In this document: piece by piece, positions 14,049 to 17,245 of the stretch | How positions within the stretch are numbered: position 1 is the first letter of the stretch | How the letters are laid out: each line of letters opens with the position of its first letter | Assembly: GCF_963575615.1 (NCBI RefSeq) | Contig: NZ_CAUYTL010000046.1 | Coordinates: 1-17,245, forward strand | Source: Listeria_A hofi | GTDB lineage: Bacteria > Bacillota > Bacilli > Lactobacillales > Listeriaceae | Length of the DNA stretch: 17,245 nt | Direction of reading: 5' to 3' | The notes under the pieces: model-generated | Told to the model about the DNA's origin: nothing | The model's input: only the letters and a program-made list of their open reading frames with translations | The model's database searches: none | Program-made: the position numbers and the translations under genes

Positions 14049-15599
14049 ATGTACTTAAAACAAAAAACGGTTAGCGTTGCGCTAGTATTTGGACTAACGT
14101 TTTCAACTATAAGTCCTGTATTCGCTGATGAAACAGCGCCCGAGCAGGATTCATCACAAAAAGCTGGTTGGGAATTCAATGACGTCGCAGCAAAACAAAA
14201 TGTTACAGTAATACAAGGTTATAACATAATTCCGGCTGATTTTGTACAAATTTACAACCAAGCACGCGGCCCAGTCCTAACTTACAAGGATGGCGTAGCG
14301 GCAACGAATGATACGGTCGGTACTTTTGAAACAACGATTACTGTTACTTACAAGGATGGCTCGACAAAAGACATCACGGTAAGCTATGCCGTGATTGCTG
14401 ATCCAAACGCAACACCTGATCCAGACCCTGAAACACCGGTTACTCCTGATCCAACACCAGAAACTCCGGTTACCCCAGATCCTGATCCTGTAGAGCCCGT
14501 GAAACCGGATCCTGAAACACCAGTAACTCCTGATCCAACACCAGAGACACCGGTTACCCCAGATCCTAATCCTGTAGAACCAGTGAAACCAGATCCAAGT
14601 AAGCCTGTAAATCCTGATCCAGAGAAGCCTGATTCAGGAAAGACAGACCCAGATAAAGTGGATCCAAAACCAGATACAACAGTACTTGCTACTGCAAAAA
14701 ACAATGTTACTCTGGAATTGAATGGTTCATCAGCAACACCAGATATGTTTGTTACAGCTGCTGCTAACGTAAAACTTTCATTCAAATCACAGCCAGCAAC
14801 AGATAAGCTTGGTGCTCAATCCGTGCAAATTTTAGCATCAAATGGTTCAACTACGCAGACGATTCCTGTCAATTACACCGTTGTCGACACAACGAAACCT
14901 TTTATCAGTCAAGATGATGTTTTCTATGCGTGGCCAGGTGAAGAATGGACAGCAGAAGAACTTGTGAATGCAACGGATAATTCCGGTTATGTCAAAGTTT
15001 ATTTCCAAAATGGAGCAAAATACTTAGACACAGCGAATATCGGTGCCAATAGTACGGTTATCGTAGCCGAAGATGCTAGTGGCAACATTTCCACACTTGA
15101 TTTCCAATATGAAGTGATTTCAGTTATGGGTATCATGCTTTATTCTGCCCCTTCTGTTAACTTCGATATGAGTACAGATACAGATATTTACGGTGGTACA
15201 GAGCCTGATACAACACTTTTCGTAATCACAGAGGAAAGTGAAGAAGTTCTTGCTGAAACACGCGTAGACTACTCTGGTAGCTATCATGCTGTTCTTGATC
15301 GCCCACTACAACCAGGTGAAACTGCTTATCTGATCGCAGTTGACGATAATGGCGGTGTCAGTGACGTTACACATTACACTTATGGAACAAAACAAGTTCA
15401 AGAAGTAAAATCAGCTACTATTTCTAAAACACCAGCAAACGAACAAACAGATCCACAACAAGTAGCAGCTGGAACTGAAATCGTGCCTGCAAGAGTAGAA
15501 GAGTTACCAAAAACAGGAGATTCTAATACAAACGGATTTGTTGCTTTCGGTCTACTAATTTCTGCAACAGCACTATTTTACTTGAGAAAACGTTCATAA
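14049..15599 (+). CDS. LPXTG cell-wall-anchored surface protein with Ig-like domains and Pro-Asp repeats
   Basis: A 516-residue sortase A substrate displayed on peptidoglycan. Residues 1-26 are a Sec signal peptide, likely cleaved after VFA. A bacterial Ig-like domain spans about 45-117. Residues 123-209 are a Pro/Asp/Glu/Thr-rich stalk with two exact-length 28-residue repeats (127-154 and 155-182; core PETPVTPDP) plus degenerate units. Three more Ig-like or beta-sandwich segments follow at roughly 210-285, 290-360 and 370-450. The sorting signal LPKTG at 486-490, a hydrophobic segment and the tail LRKRS complete the wall anchor. The start has AGGGGAG about 6 nt upstream. It has its own promoter and terminator. 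Adhesion or surface display is the usual role for such proteins, but no specific ligand can be read from the sequence. Confidence 0.9.
   Translation: MYLKQKTVSVALVFGLTFSTISPVFADETAPEQDSSQKAGWEFNDVAAKQNVTVIQGYNIIPADFVQIYNQARGPVLTYKDGVAATNDTVGTFETTITVTYKDGSTKDITVSYAVIADPNATPDPDPETPVTPDPTPETPVTPDPDPVEPVKPDPETPVTPDPTPETPVTPDPNPVEPVKPDPSKPVNPDPEKPDSGKTDPDKVDPKPDTTVLATAKNNVTLELNGSSATPDMFVTAAANVKLSFKSQPATDKLGAQSVQILASNGSTTQTIPVNYTVVDTTKPFISQDDVFYAWPGEEWTAEELVNATDNSGYVKVYFQNGAKYLDTANIGANSTVIVAEDASGNISTLDFQYEVISVMGIMLYSAPSVNFDMSTDTDIYGGTEPDTTLFVITEESEEVLAETRVDYSGSYHAVLDRPLQPGETAYLIAVDDNGGVSDVTHYTYGTKQVQEVKSATISKTPANEQTDPQQVAAGTEIVPARVEELPKTGDSNTNGFVAFGLLISATALFYLRKRS
14427..14594 (+). repeat. 84-bp tandem repeat, two copies, in the LPXTG stalk
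   Basis: Two consecutive 84-nt units (14427-14510 and 14511-14594) encode 28 residues each and differ by scattered, mostly silent substitutions. A D/N change (GAT versus AAT) is the visible amino-acid difference. Such in-frame units can expand or contract by recombination. Confidence 0.85.
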
Positions 15600-15610
15600 A
15601 AATAAAACTA

Positions 15611-15639
15611 GGCGCAAAATCTGATTTTGCGTCTTTTTT
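15611..15639 (+). terminator. Intrinsic terminator of the LPXTG gene
   Basis: GCGCAAAATC and GATTTTGCGT pair across a very short loop and are followed by T6. It starts 12 nt after the stop codon. Confidence 0.85.
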
Positions 15640-15698
15640 GATGTTTAGTTAGGTTGTTACTTTAAATAGATATATTTATAACTAAAAAAAGACCTATT

Positions 15699-15769
15699 TT
15701 TGACGTTCACGAACGGAATCGCTACATTCACGATCAAATAATCTTTTTCATATTTCGATAGGCTATACT
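15699..15769 (+). promoter_or_regulatory. Promoter region of the coiled-coil membrane protein gene
   Basis: A -10-like TATACT lies at 15764-15769, 49 nt before the ATG, with a poor -35. A second candidate is TTGACG (15699-15704), 18-nt spacer, TACATT (15723-15728). Between and around them are an inverted repeat CGTTC-AC-GAACG (15704-15715) and two TTCACGA direct repeats (15706-15712, 15727-15733) 21 nt apart. Regulated expression is likely; the regulator is unknown. Confidence 0.45.
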
Positions 15770-15818
15770 TTAGATAGGGGACAATAAAAACTTATTTTAA
15801 AGGGAGCGAAATATTTTC

Positions 15819-16574
15819 ATGGCAACATTTTTATTTTTAATTGCATTTTTAGGTTTTTTCTATGCACTAGTTATGTTGATTTTAGGGATTTTCATTCGTG
15901 GAAAAAAGCTTTTTAAACCAAAGCTCAACTTGATTATTCTTGCTGGGGCATTTATTTTGGCATTCGTTAGTGCTGGCATGATGCCGACGACTCAAACAGC
16001 TACAAAGTCAACAGCTGAGGTGAAAAGTGAACAGGTAGCAAAAGATAAATTAGCTGAGAAACAAAGAGCATCTGAAAAAAAGCTAGAAAAGGAAAAAGCT
16101 GAACTAAAAAAAGAGCAAGACAAGCTAGCCAAAGCACAAGCTGAACAATTGAAAAAAGAACAGGCACAATTAGTAAAAGATAAGGCTCTTGCTGATCAGA
16201 AAGCTAAAGACTTAAAAATCCAACAAGAACAGCAAGCCAAATTAGAGGCAGAGAAAAAAGCAGCCCAAATAGCTGAGAAAGAAAAAGCAGCTGAAGAAGC
16301 GCAAAAAGCAAAAGAAAAACAACAGCAACAAGCGTTAAAAGATAAACAAGAACAGGAAAAACAAGCAGCACAAGCTTCTCCGCCTTCAAGTAATAATAGT
16401 GACGGTAGCAATCAATATGTGGATTCAAGCGGCCAAGGTACAATTAAAGGGAGCGTTAATGGTATTTACCACATGCCTGGTGGAGCTTACTACAAGCGTA
16501 CCAAAAATGTGGTTGCATGGTTTAAAACACCCGCAGAAGCTGAGGCTGCAGGTTATAGAGCATCTGAAAGATAG
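15819..16574 (+). CDS. Two-TM coiled-coil protein with C-terminal YHMPG-type domain
   Basis: A 251-residue protein. Residues 3-26 and 37-54 are hydrophobic membrane segments separated by a basic loop. Residues about 65-185 are an unbroken Lys/Glu/Ala/Gln-rich coiled coil. A Ser/Asn/Gly linker (186-206) leads to a compact C-terminal module, GTIKGSVNGIYHMPGG to AEAAGYRAS (207-249). This module resembles one found at the ends of some Gram-positive secreted nucleases and surface proteins (sometimes called 'sunset'; recalled, not checked). No catalytic residues for a nuclease are seen. Function unknown; a membrane-tethered scaffold or sensor is possible. GGGAG is 12 nt from the ATG, longer than usual, so initiation may be inefficient. 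It is followed by a strong terminator. Confidence 0.75.
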   Translation: MATFLFLIAFLGFFYALVMLILGIFIRGKKLFKPKLNLIILAGAFILAFVSAGMMPTTQTATKSTAEVKSEQVAKDKLAEKQRASEKKLEKEKAELKKEQDKLAKAQAEQLKKEQAQLVKDKALADQKAKDLKIQQEQQAKLEAEKKAAQIAEKEKAAEEAQKAKEKQQQQALKDKQEQEKQAAQASPPSSNNSDGSNQYVDSSGQGTIKGSVNGIYHMPGGAYYKRTKNVVAWFKTPAEAEAAGYRASER

Positions 16575-16576
16575 TT

Positions 16577-16610
16577 AAAAAAACGCCAAGCTCGAATTTG
16601 GCGTTTTTTT
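16577..16610. terminator. Bidirectional intrinsic terminator
   Basis: A perfect 13-bp stem, including A7 ACGCCAA-type arm (16577-16589) and its complement ending in T7 (16598-16610), with an 8-nt loop. It separates two convergent genes and can serve both. Confidence 0.9.
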
Positions 16611-16612
16611 GC

Positions 16613-17116
16613 TTAGTAAAAGCTGATTAGTTTCGCGAGCCGGCGCTCATCAACACCAACCGCATGCGTCTTGCTCCCGTTTTGGTTGAAAAAGAGCAAT
16701 AAATCTTCATTGCTCAAATTAATAACAAGCTGAGATTTTACTTTTTTCCGCATCAAAATTGTAGTCATCATCTCTTCTTCCACCCAACTATATTGCAAAT
16801 GATCTGTTAGAAAGATGTATATTTCCAATCCTGAATTCTTGTATATCTCCATCAAATGCAACATCTTTGGGTAATTAGATGGTACATTTTTCACTAGTAT
16901 GTATTTCTTTTGGAGTGACAACTCTTCACATGCAAGCTCGGGAAATTCAATTTGAAAATCTATTAATTTCCAAATTTTAGTTGTGAATAAAATCGATATG
17001 TTACTTTCATGAAATGCTTGGCGCTGTAGTTTTTTCAAAATGTTTGCTTCAGAAGATACGACATGAAATAAGCTTTTATCAACTCGAAATGGAAAATGAT
17101 TTTCTATCTGGTTCAT
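16613..17116 (-). CDS. Hypothetical protein
   Basis: A 167-residue protein I do not recognise. There is no signal peptide or TM segment. It looks like a mixed alpha/beta cytosolic protein with alternating hydrophobic strands (ISILFTT, KYILVKNV, LEIYIFLTD, SQLVINLS), and its C-terminal part is HAVGVDERRLAKLISFY. Two Cys residues are not in a metal-binding pattern near the ends. The frame runs seven codons further upstream to 17137, but the ATG at 17116 has a strong GGAGGTG about 6 nt upstream and was chosen. It is a single gene between its own promoter and the shared terminator. The strong initiation signals argue for a real gene. No function is proposed. Confidence 0.72.
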   Translation of the reverse strand: MNQIENHFPFRVDKSLFHVVSSEANILKKLQRQAFHESNISILFTTKIWKLIDFQIEFPELACEELSLQKKYILVKNVPSNYPKMLHLMEIYKNSGLEIYIFLTDHLQYSWVEEEMMTTILMRKKVKSQLVINLSNEDLLLFFNQNGSKTHAVGVDERRLAKLISFY

Positions 17117-17135
17117 GAGACACCTCCTATCCTTC

Positions 17136-17166
17136 ATTATAATATAGAATCTAATAAAATTTGCAA
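17136..17166 (-). promoter_or_regulatory. Promoter of the hypothetical gene at 16613-17116
   Basis: On the minus strand TTGCAA (17161-17166) precedes TATTAT with a 16-nt spacer (17139-17144) or a perfect TATAAT with a 19-nt spacer (17136-17141). Either is a plausible SigA promoter. Confidence 0.55.
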
Positions 17167-17173
17167 TTAAAGA

Positions 17174-17210
17174 GTCTGAGACAAAAGGTTCTCTGACCTA
17201 GAAAAATACG
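17174..17210 (+). repeat. Intergenic repeat, copy B
   Basis: GTCTGAGACAAA (17174-17185), 7-nt spacer, then CTGACCTAGAAAAATACG (17193-17210). Both blocks are identical to copy A (75-109), which lies on the opposite strand at the other end of the window. Confidence 0.75.
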
Positions 17211-17245
17211 TATCCAAAATCTGCATTTAGATTTTGGATACGTAT
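17206..17245. repeat. Perfect 17-bp inverted repeat at the window end
   Basis: The 17-nt arm ATACGTATCCAAAATCT (17206-17222) is exactly complementary to 17229-17245, with the 6-nt loop GCATTT. The arm continues out of copy B, so the whole may be one half of a longer palindrome or a terminator cut off by the window edge. Confidence 0.75.

Noticed and set aside
14427..14594. Possible CRISPR-like or satellite repeat
   Set aside because: The units are contiguous, in frame and coding, without spacers.
14384..14785. Minus-strand open frame rich in Gly/Ser/Val opposite the LPXTG stalk
   Set aside because: It is the antisense image of the Pro-Asp repeat; it has no ribosome binding site and no family features.
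16196..16443. Hydrophobic minus-strand frames opposite the coiled-coil region
   Set aside because: Leu/Cys/Ala-rich frames are the expected antisense of Lys/Glu/Gln-rich codons.

Overview
The window looks like a chromosomal stretch from a low-GC Gram-positive bacterium, most likely a Listeria or close relative (Listeriaceae). Supporting features are strong GGAGG-type ribosome binding sites, TTG starts, a sortase-type LPXTG surface protein, a DUF1433-like protein, a Listeria-style lipoprotein tyrosine phosphatase, and a PTS / alpha-mannosidase / GH13 phosphorylase operon. From memory, and unchecked, that operon resembles the lmo2733-lmo2735 region of L. monocytogenes. I cannot name the species.

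Layout. (1) 1-7362 is a carbohydrate locus. A divergent intergenic region at about 6421-6600 separates an RpiR-type regulator (+) from a three-gene minus-strand operon: PTS EIIABC of the fructose/mannosylglycerate type, a GH38 alpha-mannosidase of the MngB type, and a GH13_18 phosphorylase. An extended -10 promoter and a near-perfect cre (CcpA) site precede the PTS gene. The set suggests PTS import of a glycosyl-glycerate-like or other alpha-glycoside, followed by hydrolysis or phosphorolysis, with RpiR sensing a sugar phosphate and CcpA giving glucose repression. (2) 7363-9741 holds a lipoprotein tyrosine phosphatase (+) that converges, over a shared terminator, on a HAD phosphatase and a small membrane/zinc-ribbon-like protein (both -). 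(3) 9742-13762 is an accessory region. It contains an AT-rich, stand-alone Abi/DRT-like reverse transcriptase (-) with a dyad at its promoter. Next to it is a putative type VII secretion (T7SS) toxin-immunity module: a membrane-anchored DUF1433-like protein (-) divergent from a class-3 lipase with a helical LXG-like C-terminal half (+), then a small helical protein (+). (4) 13763-17245 holds an LPXTG wall protein with Pro-Asp repeats, a two-TM coiled-coil protein with a small C-terminal YHMPG-type domain, and an unrecognised minus-strand gene.

The two ends of the window carry opposite-facing copies of the same intergenic repeat (GTCTGAGACAAA ... CTGACCTAGAAAAATACG), each joined to a different hairpin.

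The strongest candidates for new biology are the lipase/DUF1433/helical-partner cassette, which resembles the reverse-arranged T7SS lipase toxin system TslA of Staphylococcus aureus, and the neighbouring reverse transcriptase. Together they make this stretch look like a small antagonism/defence hotspot. No T7SS core genes, tRNA, rRNA, CRISPR array or insertion sequence were seen.
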